Source: Hahella sp. HNIBRBA332 (lineage in GTDB: Bacteria; Pseudomonadota; Gammaproteobacteria; Pseudomonadales; Oleiphilaceae). From it: a stretch of DNA of 64,000 bases. How positions within the stretch are numbered: position 1 is the stretch's first letter; each line of letters starts with the position of its first letter. The translations under genes were made by a program, and so were the position numbers. Location of the stretch: positions 4,668,501-4,732,500 of the forward strand of contig NZ_CP132203.1 of assembly GCF_030719035.1 (NCBI RefSeq), given 5' to 3'. Shown here in pieces: positions 43,502 through 52,985 of the stretch. The notes below the pieces were generated by a model. The model searched no databases, was not told the DNA's origin, and saw only the letters and a program-made list of their open reading frames with translations.

Positions 43502-44638
43502 TTATTGTGAAGGAGTGGAGAGATTTGCGTCAGCGCCGTTCACCAGGGCCGCCGACGACGGCTTGCGCGTGGCGCTGAAACGCGGACTCAGGCGGATGCG
43601 ATAGCCGATCAGTACATCGCAGGCCAACAGGAAAAACAGCAACATGCCTTGAAACAGGCCTGTCAGCGCCAAGGGCAGATTCAGTTCAATCTGCACCAGC
43701 TCGCCGCCGATGTAGATCAGCGCCATCAACATGCTCGCCAGGAGAATGCCCACCGGATGCAAACGTCCCAGAAAGGCGACGATAATCGCCGCGTAGCCAT
43801 AGCCCGGCGATACCTGCGGCACCAGTTGCCCTATCGGCCCCGTCACCTCGCACACACCAGCCAGTCCGGCCAGAGCGCCGCTCAACAACAGCGCCAGCCA
43901 CACCAGACGACGCTCCTTGAATCCGGCAAAGTGAGCCGCGCGGGAATCCAGCCCCAGCACTTTGATTTGAAACCCGACGAAGGTCTTGCTCAGCAACACC
44001 CACACCACCACCAGGGCGAACAACGCGAACAGGATGCCGATGTGCATGCGACTGTCTTCCAGCAATAAAGGCAGCGTCACGGCTTCCGTAAACATGGCGG
44101 ACTCGGGAAAATTAAAGCCGCCGGGATCTTTCAGAGGCCCATGTACGCTGAACAGAAGCAAGTTCAGGGCAATGTAGTTGAGCATGATAGTGGTGAGTAT
44201 TTCGTTGGTGTTGAAATGGGTTTTCAACAGTGCGGGAATCGCCGCCCACGCCATGCCCGCCAGCGCGCCCACTACCAACGCCAGCGGCAGAGCAAATGCG
44301 GAATCGCTTTCCAGAAACTGCAGCGCCATGGCGCCGCCGACCAGCGCGCCAAGCAAAAGCTGTCCTTCCGCGCCAATATTCCAGACCTTGCCCCGATAAC
44401 ATACGGCCAAACCCAGGGCGCACAGCATAATCGGCGCGGCTTTTACGCCCAACTCGGTCCAGCCGTACAAGTCCGACACTGGCGCTATAAAAAAGGTATA
44501 AAGCGTTTGCAGCGGATCTTTATCCAACGCCCAAAATAAGATGGAGCCGGTAATCAGCGTCAAAGCCCCCGCTAATATGGGAGAGAGATACGCCATCCAG
44601 CGGGAGTCGTCTACGCGACGCTCCAGTTTAAAAATCAT
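43502..44638 (-). CDS. Purine/nucleoside ABC transporter permease 1
   Basis: 378-residue BPD_transp_2 permease (NupP/YufP-like) with about nine helices. Characteristic stretches: AAPIMLCALGLAVCYRGKVWNIGAEGQLLLGAL and TNEILTTIMLNYIALNLLLF, then VLGLDSRAAHFAGF for ATPase coupling. It follows the ATPase gene by 50 nt in the same operon. Confidence 0.9.
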   Translation of the reverse strand: MIFKLERRVDDSRWMAYLSPILAGALTLITGSILFWALDKDPLQTLYTFFIAPVSDLYGWTELGVKAAPIMLCALGLAVCYRGKVWNIGAEGQLLLGALVGGAMALQFLESDSAFALPLALVVGALAGMAWAAIPALLKTHFNTNEILTTIMLNYIALNLLLFSVHGPLKDPGGFNFPESAMFTEAVTLPLLLEDSRMHIGILFALFALVVVWVLLSKTFVGFQIKVLGLDSRAAHFAGFKERRLVWLALLLSGALAGLAGVCEVTGPIGQLVPQVSPGYGYAAIIVAFLGRLHPVGILLASMLMALIYIGGELVQIELNLPLALTGLFQGMLLFFLLACDVLIGYRIRLSPRFSATRKPSSAALVNGADANLSTPSQ

Positions 44639-44688
44639 TGCCCGGCCCCCTTCGCTAACCAGTCTGCTTCGTTATGCACTCTCATCCA

Positions 44689-46269
44689 TCAGGCCCCCAC
44701 CGCTTGTTTCGGCGAGGATTGCGACGACTCCAGAAAGTCGCCGCCCATCCAGCCGCCTACTTCTGCGATGGTCGTCTCCCTGGTCTCTTTAATCGGAGAG
44801 ATCTTACCCACGTACAGGGCGCATATGCGATCGCTGATGGCGAACAGCTCGTCCAGGTCTTCCGACACCACCAGAATAGCAGCGCCACGGTCGCGTAGTT
44901 CGATCAACGCTTTGTGAATCGCCAGCGCGGCGCCCACATCCACGCCCCAGGTCGGGTGCGCTGCGATCAGGAGCTTAGGGTTCTGCAGGATTTCGCGGCC
45001 AATGATGAACTTTTGCAGATTGCCCCCGGAGAGGCATTTAGCATGCGTTTCCGTATTGGGCGCTTTGACGTTGAAGCGGGTGCGCACGGTTTCAGCGAAT
45101 TTGCGCACCGCCGGCATGCTGATCAGGCCGGCTTTGGTCAGTCCCTGGAAATAGCCGGTCAACAGTCCGTTTTCTTTCAGGCTCATATCCGGCACCGCGC
45201 CGCGGCCCAACCGCTCTTCCGGTACAAAGCCCACTCCCAGTTTGCGGCGCTGTCCCGACGCCAACGCCGCCACCGGCTGCGCCAGCAGGCGAATCGCTGC
45301 GGGGGAATCCAGAACCACCGTCTCCCCGCTCAGCGCCGCCAGCAGCTCTTCCTGTCCGTTGCCGGCCACGCCCGCCACACCGAGAATTTCACCGGCTTTC
45401 ACGGTGAAGCTGAGGGACTCCAGGTTGACGCCAAAAGGATCATCCGTCTTCACTGACAGATTCTCTACAATTAAATAGTCTTCGCCGCCGGTCGTCTTTT
45501 CATGCTCTGCATGCACTGGCGTATCGTCCCCCACCATCAGGCGAGCGATACTGTGATTGGTCTCTTCCGCTGGCGCACAATGACCACTGACTCTGCCCGC
45601 CCGCAAAATGGTGGCGCTATCGCACAGGGCGCGCACTTCATTCAGCTTGTGGCTTATAAATAGAATGCTGCAGCCTTCCTGGGACAGTTGCCGCAGCGTG
45701 GCGAATAATTGATCGACTTCTTGAGGCGTTAACACTGACGTCGGCTCATCCAGGATCAGCAGCTTGATATCCTGCAGCAGACAGCGCACGATCTCGACCC
45801 GCTGACGCTCGCCGATAGATAAGGTATGCACCAGCCGGTCCGGATTCAGCGCCATGCCGTATTTGCTGGAAACGTCACTGATACGGCGGGATAAAGCGGC
45901 GCGGTCGCGCACCTGATCTTTGGGTAGACTGAGAGAAATGTTCTCGGCGACCGTAAGCGTCTCGAATAAAGAGAAGTGTTGGAACACCATGCCGATGCCC
46001 AATCTGCGCGCCGCGCCTGGATCAGCGATCTCCACTGGCTCGCCTTCCCAGTAAATGACGCCGGCGTCAGGCCAGGTAACCCCGTAGATAATTTTCATCA
46101 AAGTGCTTTTGCCGGCCCCATTCTCGCCAAGCAGGGCGTGCACTTCGCCAGGACGGATATTGAGATGTGCGCGATCATTAGCCAGGCAGCCAGGATACTG
46201 CTTGGTGATTCCCTGTAGCTGCAGCCGGTAGTCCTTACTCGGCGGAGGAAGATCAATATCGATAGTCAT
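44689..46269 (-). CDS. Purine/nucleoside ABC transporter ATPase (two nucleotide-binding domains)
   Basis: 526 residues, a fused pair of ABC domains as in RbsA/NupO-type importers. First domain: Walker A GENGAGKST (about 53), signature LSIGERQRVEIVRCL, Walker B LLILDEPTSVL. Second domain (from about 275): Walker A replaced by GVAGNGQEELL, the degenerate form normal for this family, with signature LSGGNLQKFIIGREI. First gene of the leftward purine block, divergent from xdhA across a 500-bp control region. Confidence 0.92.
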   Translation of the reverse strand: MTIDIDLPPPSKDYRLQLQGITKQYPGCLANDRAHLNIRPGEVHALLGENGAGKSTLMKIIYGVTWPDAGVIYWEGEPVEIADPGAARRLGIGMVFQHFSLFETLTVAENISLSLPKDQVRDRAALSRRISDVSSKYGMALNPDRLVHTLSIGERQRVEIVRCLLQDIKLLILDEPTSVLTPQEVDQLFATLRQLSQEGCSILFISHKLNEVRALCDSATILRAGRVSGHCAPAEETNHSIARLMVGDDTPVHAEHEKTTGGEDYLIVENLSVKTDDPFGVNLESLSFTVKAGEILGVAGVAGNGQEELLAALSGETVVLDSPAAIRLLAQPVAALASGQRRKLGVGFVPEERLGRGAVPDMSLKENGLLTGYFQGLTKAGLISMPAVRKFAETVRTRFNVKAPNTETHAKCLSGGNLQKFIIGREILQNPKLLIAAHPTWGVDVGAALAIHKALIELRDRGAAILVVSEDLDELFAISDRICALYVGKISPIKETRETTIAEVGGWMGGDFLESSQSSPKQAVGA

Positions 46270-46461
46270 GCGCTGCCAAGCCTCTTTGGAATATTTCTGC
46301 TGTTTTTATTCTGGTCCGGCTCCGGGGTTTGACGTCGGCCCAGGTCAAACAGGGGCCGCATCATCAACATAAACCCCGGCAATTTCAACCGCCCGAACAC
46401 CGCTATTTCAGTGGGTTCAGACCGCCTTATGCCGGTTTGCGTTCATTCCGAATGCAAATTT

Positions 46462-46477
46462 TTGGCCAACTGGTCAG
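46462..46477. promoter_or_regulatory. RutR-type operator 1
   Basis: TTGGCCAACTGGTCAG matches the E. coli RutR box TTGACCANNTGGTCAA at 12 of 14 defined positions. It lies 193 bp upstream of the importer ATPase gene. Confidence 0.6.
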
Positions 46478-46488
46478 TTTTTTATTTA

Positions 46489-46504
46489 TTGACCAGTTGA
46501 TCAA
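46489..46504. promoter_or_regulatory. RutR-type operator 2
   Basis: TTGACCAGTTGATCAA matches the RutR box at 13 of 14 defined positions. It is 27 bp downstream of operator 1; the two share an AACTGGTCA / TTGACCAGTT inverted arrangement that could allow cooperative binding. Confidence 0.7.
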
Positions 46505-46611
46505 CTTTGGCAAAACATTTGCTAACCTTACATCGACGTTAAATTCCGCCTAATGTTCGATCAGATCTGACTTGAACTATAGGTTGACCGGAATTGTATG
46601 TAAATAATAAC

Positions 46612-46627
46612 CTGACCATGTAGACAA
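46612..46627. promoter_or_regulatory. Weaker RutR-type operator 3
   Basis: CTGACCATGTAGACAA has a good left half (TGACCA) and a decayed right half, 11 of 14 defined positions of the RutR box. It is on the xdhA side of the region. It could be chance. Confidence 0.35.
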
Positions 46628-46765
46628 GTTTTTTAAAGGGCGTAAGCTATAAGGACAGGCGTGAAAAACGAGCGGCTGTCTGCGCATGAAACTAAGCGGC
46701 GACATGCGGACGTTATAACAAAAAATTTTTAGTAAGCTGTAATAAAAAGACCAAGGTACGCCACG

Positions 46766-48235
46766 GTGATTCGATTTTTACTGAACGACGACGCCTTAGA
46801 GCTCGATAATTTTGACCCGGATTTGACCATTTTAGAGTTCTTGCGCACCAATAAGGGGCTGACCGGAACCAAAGAGGGCTGCGCCTCCGGCGACTGCGGA
46901 GCCTGCACCGCGGTGATCGCCACAGAGGAAAACGGCGCATTAGCCTACCGCTCCATTAATACCTGCATTACCTTCCTGGGCGGGTTGCACGGCAAACAGC
47001 TCATTACCGTTGAATATCTTAACCGGCGCGGCGCCCTGCACCCGGTGCAACAGGCCATGGTGGACCAGCACGGCTCCCAGTGCGGTTTCTGCACGCCGGG
47101 TTTCGTTATGTCCCTGTACGCCTTATATCAGCATAAACAGCAAAAGGCGGATGCGCGCCCCTGCTCACGTCAGGAAGGAGAGGCTTATCTGGCCGGCAAT
47201 CTGTGTCGCTGCACCGGCTATCGACCAATTCTGGACGCCGCCCGCCAAGCCACCTCGCCGGAACAACTGACGCAAATCAAAGAAGATGAAGCCGCCATCT
47301 GCGCCAAGTTGGTCGCCATCAAAGCGCAAGGGCCCGGCTCCGTCACTCGCGACGACCAAGGCGCCGCCAAACACTTCCAGCTGCCAACCTCACTGGATCA
47401 ACTCGCCCAGTTTTATGACGCAGCGCCAAACTCCCGTCTGCTGGCCGGCGGCACTGATCTGGCGCTGGAGGTCACCCAGCAGTTGAAGCAGCTCGACAAC
47501 ATTATTTATGTCGGCGCGGTCACTGAAATGGCCACGTTGACCATGACCGAAGACACTCTGGAAATCGGCGCCGCGGTCACTTACGAGCGCGCCATGTCCG
47601 CGCTGGCGCAGGAATACCCAGACATGGAGCCCTTCCTGGAGCGCCTGGGCTCGATGCAAGTGCGCAACCAGGGCACCCTTGGCGGCAATATCGGCAATGC
47701 ATCCCCTATCGGCGACATGCCGCCGGTTCTGCTGGCGTTGAACGCCGTTTTAACCTTGCGCAAAGGCGCACACAGCCGCCGCCTGCCGCTGGATCAGTTT
47801 TTCCTGGATTACAAGAAAACCGCCTTGCAGCCCGGCGAGTTCATCGCTTCCATCAGTATTCCCCGCGCCCGTCCGGACGCCAGCCTGCATCTGTATAAAG
47901 TCAGCAAGCGCCTGGAGGATGACATTTCCGCCGTGTGTCTGGCCTGTTATCTCAAGATAGAGAACGGCTCAGTGACGGACATCCGACTTGGCGTCGGCGG
48001 TATGGCGGCGATACCCAAACGCGCCACGCTTACCGAACAGGCGATGTTGCAACAACCCTGGACGCCAGACACTATCCAAGCGGCCCAGACGGAGATCATG
48101 CAGGAGTTTTCACCTTTGAGCGATGTCCGCGCCAGCGCCGATTACCGGCGCAAAGTGGCTGCTAATCTGTTGCAGCGGTTGTATATTGAAAGCGCCGATG
48201 GGGCGGTGGCGACGAGGGTATTTCACTATGCGTGA
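46766..48235 (+). CDS. xdhA: Xanthine dehydrogenase small subunit (2Fe-2S and FAD)
   Basis: 489 residues, starting at GTG 46766 (AAGG about 11 nt upstream). Two [2Fe-2S] clusters: Cys39, Cys44 and Cys47 in GCASGDCGACTAV, and the C-terminal cluster CGFCTPGFVMS plus CRCTGYRPI. FAD domain from about 195 with LLAGGTDLALEV and QVRNQGTLGGNIGNASPIGDMPPVLLAL. It transfers electrons from the molybdenum subunit to NAD. Overlaps xdhB by 8 nt. Confidence 0.96.
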   Translation: MIRFLLNDDALELDNFDPDLTILEFLRTNKGLTGTKEGCASGDCGACTAVIATEENGALAYRSINTCITFLGGLHGKQLITVEYLNRRGALHPVQQAMVDQHGSQCGFCTPGFVMSLYALYQHKQQKADARPCSRQEGEAYLAGNLCRCTGYRPILDAARQATSPEQLTQIKEDEAAICAKLVAIKAQGPGSVTRDDQGAAKHFQLPTSLDQLAQFYDAAPNSRLLAGGTDLALEVTQQLKQLDNIIYVGAVTEMATLTMTEDTLEIGAAVTYERAMSALAQEYPDMEPFLERLGSMQVRNQGTLGGNIGNASPIGDMPPVLLALNAVLTLRKGAHSRRLPLDQFFLDYKKTALQPGEFIASISIPRARPDASLHLYKVSKRLEDDISAVCLACYLKIENGSVTDIRLGVGGMAAIPKRATLTEQAMLQQPWTPDTIQAAQTEIMQEFSPLSDVRASADYRRKVAANLLQRLYIESADGAVATRVFHYA

Positions 48236-50648
48236 TCTGTTGAACAAACTCGGCAAACCACTTGAGGTCAAGCTGGATGGCGGCGCCATGGCGCAACCTC
48301 AGGCGCCGACGACTCAAGGCTCTCCCAAGGCCGGCCGTGACGCCAAGCATGACAGCGCCCACAAGCATGTGGCCGGCGCCGCTCAATATATCGACGACCG
48401 TTTTCCTCACGCGGGACAATTGTATGGCTGCGTAGGCAAAAGCCCACACGCCCACGCCCGCGTCATTTCCATGAATCTGGACAAAGTCCGCGCCGCGCCG
48501 GGCGTGTTGTGCGTGATTACCGCCGATGACATACCCGGTCATCTGGATATCGGTCCGGTATTTCCCGGCGATATGTTGCTGGTCAAAGATAAAGTGGAAT
48601 TCGTCGGTCAGCCGCTATTCGCCGTCGCGGCGGAAAGTCATGACGCTGCGCGCCGCGCGGTGAAACTGGCGGAAGTAGAATATGAAGTCCTGCCAGCGAC
48701 GCTCACTATTGAAGACGCCCTGCAACAACAACTGTTTGTGCGTCCGCCTCATCAGATGCGTCTGGGCGAGCCGGAGACAGCGCTCGCCAACGCCCCCAAT
48801 CGCCTGCGCGGCGACATAGAGGTAGGCGGTCAGGAGCATTTCTATCTGGAAGGGCAGATTTCCCTGGCGATCCCGGAAGAAGACGGCGGCATGCATATCT
48901 TCGCTTCCAGCCAGCACCCTTCGGAAGTGCAAAAGCTGGTGGCGGAAGTACTCGATGTTCCCTTCAACCGCATCACCGTCGACGTGCGTCGGATGGGCGG
49001 CGGTTTCGGCGGCAAAGAGACTCAGGCCGCGCCCTGGGCCTGTCTGGCTGCGGTGCTGGCGCGAAAAAGCGGCCGGCCAGTGAAGTTCCGCCTCAGTCGC
49101 AGCGACGACATGGAAATGACCGGCAAGCGCCATCACTTCCATAATCATTTTGACGTGGGCTTTGACGACGAGGGGCGTATATTAGGCGCCGACATTACCG
49201 TCAATGGACTGTGCGGCTATTCGCCGGACCTGTCCGACGCCATCGTCGACCGCGCCATGTTTCACGCCGATAACGCCTACTTCCTTGCTAACGCCAACAT
49301 TATCGGCAACCGCTGCAAGACGCATACAGTTTCCAATACCGCATTTCGCGGCTTCGGTGGACCACAAGGCATGATGGCGGCGGAAGCCATGATTGAGGCG
49401 ATCGCCCGACGCGTCGGCAAAGATCCGGTGGAAGTGCGTCTGTTGAACTATTACCGGGAAGATCATGAGCGCTATGACTTCAAACAAGGCGGCCATGACG
49501 TCACGCCCTACCATCAAAAAGTAGAGCAGAACCTGATTCCGCTGATGACTCGCAAGCTCATGGCGGATGCGGACTACCACGCCCGCAAGGCGGCCATTCG
49601 CGCTTTCAACGCGTCCAGCCCAATCTTGAAAAAAGGGCTGGCGCTGACGCCGGTGAAATTCGGCATCTCCTTCACCGTGCAGCACCTTAATCAGGCTGGC
49701 GCGCTGATTCATATTTACACCGACGGCAGCATTCACCTGAACCACGGCGGGACGGAAATGGGTCAGGGCCTGTACACCAAAGTGGCGCAGATCGTCGCTC
49801 AAGAGTTTCAGGTTGATGTGGACAACATCGTCGTCTCCGCCGCCCGTACGGACAAAGTGCCCAATACCTCGCCAACGGCCGCGTCTTCCGGCACGGACCT
49901 GAATGGTAAAGCGGCGCAAAACGCCGCGCAGACCATCAAGGGCAGACTGATCGAATTCGCCTGCGAGCACTATCAGGTGACGCCTGAGCAGGTTTACTTC
50001 GCAGACAATAATGTCCATGTGGGAGAAAAAGCGTACCCATTCGCCGAGTTTATCCAACAGGCTTACATGGGCCGCGTGTCCCTGTCCGCCACCGGCTTCT
50101 ATAAAACGCCGAAAATCCATTACGACCGCGAGACTGCGTCCGGACGCCCTTTCTTTTACTTCGCCAATGGCGTCGCCGCTTCGGAAGTAATCGTCGACAC
50201 CTTGACCGGGGAATATAAGGTGCTGCGGGCGGATATTCTGCATGACGTGGGTAAATCACTGAATCCCGCCATCGACATTGGCCAGATCGAGGGCGGTTTT
50301 ATCCAGGGCATGGGCTGGCTCACCACCGAGGAAGTCTGCTGGGACGCCAATGGCCGGCTGCTCAGCAACAGTCCGGCGAACTACAAGATTCCCACGCTGG
50401 GCGACCTGCCGGAAGTGCTGAATGTGGAATTATTGCCGAACGAACCCAATCGCGAAGAAACCATTTATCATTCCAAAGCGGTGGGCGAGCCGCCGTTCAT
50501 GTTGGCGATCTCTGTCTGGTGCGCCCTGAAAGACGCCATTTCCAGCCTGACGGATTACCGTATTGATCCGCCGCTGCACACGCCCTCCACACCTGAGAAA
50601 GTGCTGGCGGCGGTGGAGGCGACCTTGAGCGCCGCCAAGGGAGAGTAA
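48228..50648 (+). CDS. xdhB: Xanthine dehydrogenase large (molybdopterin) subunit
   Basis: 806 residues from ATG 48228, which overlaps the xdhA stop; an open frame extends further upstream inside xdhA but is not used. Molybdopterin-binding and active-site stretches: RRMGGGFGGKETQA, TAFRGFGGPQGM, GGTEMGQGLYTKVAQI and the catalytic Glu in KAVGEPPFMLAISVW near the C-terminus. It oxidises hypoxanthine and xanthine to urate. Length and domains normal for bacterial XdhB. Confidence 0.96.
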   Translation: MRDLLNKLGKPLEVKLDGGAMAQPQAPTTQGSPKAGRDAKHDSAHKHVAGAAQYIDDRFPHAGQLYGCVGKSPHAHARVISMNLDKVRAAPGVLCVITADDIPGHLDIGPVFPGDMLLVKDKVEFVGQPLFAVAAESHDAARRAVKLAEVEYEVLPATLTIEDALQQQLFVRPPHQMRLGEPETALANAPNRLRGDIEVGGQEHFYLEGQISLAIPEEDGGMHIFASSQHPSEVQKLVAEVLDVPFNRITVDVRRMGGGFGGKETQAAPWACLAAVLARKSGRPVKFRLSRSDDMEMTGKRHHFHNHFDVGFDDEGRILGADITVNGLCGYSPDLSDAIVDRAMFHADNAYFLANANIIGNRCKTHTVSNTAFRGFGGPQGMMAAEAMIEAIARRVGKDPVEVRLLNYYREDHERYDFKQGGHDVTPYHQKVEQNLIPLMTRKLMADADYHARKAAIRAFNASSPILKKGLALTPVKFGISFTVQHLNQAGALIHIYTDGSIHLNHGGTEMGQGLYTKVAQIVAQEFQVDVDNIVVSAARTDKVPNTSPTAASSGTDLNGKAAQNAAQTIKGRLIEFACEHYQVTPEQVYFADNNVHVGEKAYPFAEFIQQAYMGRVSLSATGFYKTPKIHYDRETASGRPFFYFANGVAASEVIVDTLTGEYKVLRADILHDVGKSLNPAIDIGQIEGGFIQGMGWLTTEEVCWDANGRLLSNSPANYKIPTLGDLPEVLNVELLPNEPNREETIYHSKAVGEPPFMLAISVWCALKDAISSLTDYRIDPPLHTPSTPEKVLAAVEATLSAAKGE

Positions 50649-50651
50649 GCC

Positions 50652-51557
50652 ATGTATAAAGAGCAATGGTTCGAAGTCACCCAGCGGCTCAGCCGCGCCG
50701 GGCAGCCTTTCGTACTGATTACTCTGATCGGCGCGCGCGGCTCCACGCCCCGGGACAGTGGAACCAAAATGGTGGTGTCCGCCGACGCCACCTTCGACAC
50801 CATTGGTGGCGGCCATCTGGAGTTCAAAGCCACCGCTATGGCGCGGGAGATGCTGGCCAGGCAGGATTATAGCCAGCACATGGAGCACTTTCCTCTGGGC
50901 GCCAGCCTGGGCCAGTGTTGCGGCGGCAGCGCTACCGTCCTGTTCGAAGCCTTTGCCCCCTGCCCCACGCAGATCGCCTTGTTCGGCGCCGGCCATGTCG
51001 CCAAAGCGCTGGTGACGGTACTGGCGGAGCTGCCGGTGCAAGTCACCTGGATCGACGCCCGGGAAGAGCTGTTTCCTGAAACGCTTCCCGCCAACACCCA
51101 TAAACGGGTGGACGCCTATCCCTGCGATGTGATCGACGATCTGCCGGATAACCTCTATTACCTGATTCTGACCCATAATCATCAGCTGGATTACGAGCTG
51201 GCGGAAAAGATCCTGCGCCAGGACCGCTTCGCGTATTTGGGACTGATCGGCTCCGCCACAAAATGGGCGCGTTTCCGCCAGCGTTTTGACTATCGCGGCG
51301 TGGCGTCCAGTCAGGTTGAGCGCGTGAGCTGTCCGGTGGGCCTGTCCGCCGTCCCCGGCAAGCAGCCGATGGAAGTGGCGGTGTCCATCGCCGCCGAGCT
51401 GATCGGCTTGTATCACACCTCCGCAAAGCCCACGCAGCAAGGCGTGGCCTGGAAGGACATCAAAAGCTGGGCCGCCGACCAGAAGACTGAGCCGCGCGAC
51501 GCCAGCGACACGGACTCTTCAACGTCAACGCAAACATCCTCAGGAGAGACTTTATGA
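50652..51557 (+). CDS. xdhC: Xanthine dehydrogenase accessory protein XdhC
   Basis: 301-residue chaperone that binds molybdenum cofactor, takes part in its sulfuration and inserts it into XdhB. N-terminal XdhC/CoxI domain (FVLITLIGARGSTPRDSGTKMVVS, GGHLEFKA, GASLGQCCGGSATVLFE with the conserved CCGG) and C-terminal Rossmann part (IALFGAGHVAKALV, LTHNHQLDYEL, LGLIGSATK). Four nt after xdhB and overlapping the next gene by 4 nt. The low-complexity C-terminal tail (DTDSSTSTQTSSG) is unusual but harmless. Confidence 0.95.
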   Translation: MYKEQWFEVTQRLSRAGQPFVLITLIGARGSTPRDSGTKMVVSADATFDTIGGGHLEFKATAMAREMLARQDYSQHMEHFPLGASLGQCCGGSATVLFEAFAPCPTQIALFGAGHVAKALVTVLAELPVQVTWIDAREELFPETLPANTHKRVDAYPCDVIDDLPDNLYYLILTHNHQLDYELAEKILRQDRFAYLGLIGSATKWARFRQRFDYRGVASSQVERVSCPVGLSAVPGKQPMEVAVSIAAELIGLYHTSAKPTQQGVAWKDIKSWAADQKTEPRDASDTDSSTSTQTSSGETL

Positions 51558-52921
51558 GTGGCGTCGCCATTCGCAGCCGCCGTGTGATCACCGATCAGGG
51601 CATGCAGCCCGCCACAGTGCTGATCGCCGGCGGAAAAATCGTGGAAGTGCAGCCTTATGATATGTCGATAGACGCCGACTACGAGTTGGTGGATGTCGGC
51701 AATGACGTAGTGATGCCCGGTCTGGTGGACACTCACGTGCATATTAACGAACCCGGCCGCACGGAATGGGAAGGCTTCAATACCGCCACTCAAGCCGCCG
51801 CAGCGGGAGGCATCACCACCCTGGTGGACATGCCGCTGAACTGCATCCCGGTCACCACCACCGCTGACGCCTTTCGTATCAAGCTGGAGGCCGTGTCTGA
51901 CAAACTCTGGGTCGACTGCGGCTTCTGGGGCGGCGTCGTGCCAGAGAATATCGATGAGTTGCCTGCGCTGCTGGACGCAGGCGTGCTGGGTGTAAAGTCG
52001 TTTCTGATCGACTCTGGAATCGATGAGTTTCCGCCAGTGACGGAGAGCGACGTCAAGCGGGCCATGCCGATATTGGCGCGCTACGGCGTCCCCTATCTGA
52101 TTCACGCAGAACTGGACAAAGAGCACAGCCCGCCGCCCGCAATCGGCCATAGCTATCAGAGCTTCCTCGCTTCGCGTCCCAAAGCCTGGGAAAACGACGC
52201 TATCGACCTGATGATCAACGCCGCCCGCGATTTCAAGGCGCAAGGAGTGGACTGCAAGGTGCATATCGTGCACCTGTCTTCCGCCGAGGCGCTGGCCGCC
52301 ATCGGCGCCGCCAAGGCGTCGGGACTGTCTTTCACCGTGGAAACCTGTCCCCACTACCTGACCCTGTTCGCTGAAGCCATCCCTGACGGCAAAACGCTGT
52401 TCAAATGCTGCCCGCCCATTCGCGAGAACGATAACCGCGAACACTTATGGCGAGCGCTGGAGCAGCGACTGATCGACTTTGTGGTGTCCGACCACTCTCC
52501 CTGCACGCCACAACTGAAAGAAATCGACAGCGGCGACATCGAAAAAGCCTGGGGCGGCATTTCCGCTCTCCAGTTCAGCCTGCCGTTGGTATGGCATGAA
52601 GCTCACCAACGCGGCCTGTCGCTGCCCTTTATTTCCCGCCTGATGAGTTGGGAAACCGCCCGTTTCGCAGGCTTATCCCATCGCAAAGGCCGCCTGGCGC
52701 CGGGTTATGACGCGGACGTGCTGGTGTTTGACGATCATCAGGCGGTCACCGTCAGCAAGGACATGATCAACCACCGCCACAAAATTACGCCTTATGAAGG
52801 CATGCAGACCACTGGCGTTATCCGCCAGACTTGGCTGCGTGGCCAATGCGTTTACAAGGACGACCAATTTATCGGCGTCGCCAAAGGTCAGCCGTTGCTG
52901 AGAGAAAGCCAAGCAGGCTGA
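51554..52921 (+). CDS. allB: Allantoinase
   Basis: 455-residue zinc amidohydrolase that opens the hydantoin ring of allantoin to allantoate. Metal ligands in VDTHVHINEPGRTEWEGF (HxH about 59-61), carboxylated Lys in VLGVKSFLIDSG, His in YLIHAEL, VHIVHLSSAEAL, and Asp in FVVSDHSPC. The EPGRTEWEGF motif distinguishes allantoinase from dihydroorotase and hydantoinase. ATG overlaps the xdhC stop by 4 nt. Confidence 0.93.
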   Translation: MSGVAIRSRRVITDQGMQPATVLIAGGKIVEVQPYDMSIDADYELVDVGNDVVMPGLVDTHVHINEPGRTEWEGFNTATQAAAAGGITTLVDMPLNCIPVTTTADAFRIKLEAVSDKLWVDCGFWGGVVPENIDELPALLDAGVLGVKSFLIDSGIDEFPPVTESDVKRAMPILARYGVPYLIHAELDKEHSPPPAIGHSYQSFLASRPKAWENDAIDLMINAARDFKAQGVDCKVHIVHLSSAEALAAIGAAKASGLSFTVETCPHYLTLFAEAIPDGKTLFKCCPPIRENDNREHLWRALEQRLIDFVVSDHSPCTPQLKEIDSGDIEKAWGGISALQFSLPLVWHEAHQRGLSLPFISRLMSWETARFAGLSHRKGRLAPGYDADVLVFDDHQAVTVSKDMINHRHKITPYEGMQTTGVIRQTWLRGQCVYKDDQFIGVAKGQPLLRESQAG

Positions 52922-52985
52922 ACGCGGACGCCATGAACAACAAACAACAACGATTAACCTCCACACTTATTTTGGAATTCTCTGT

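Larger units (their letters stand above)
46270..46765. other. Divergent control region of the purine island
   Basis: About 500 bp separating the leftward importer operon from the rightward xdhABC operon. It holds two good and one weaker RutR-type palindrome (listed separately). An AT-rich stretch with several TAAT/TTTTTA patches (46600-46755) leads into xdhA. Long non-coding length fits two promoters with shared control. Confidence 0.6.

Noticed and set aside
49182..50243. Minus-strand frame of 353 codons inside xdhB
   Set aside because: Antisense to conserved XdhB active-site regions with no recognisable domain of its own.
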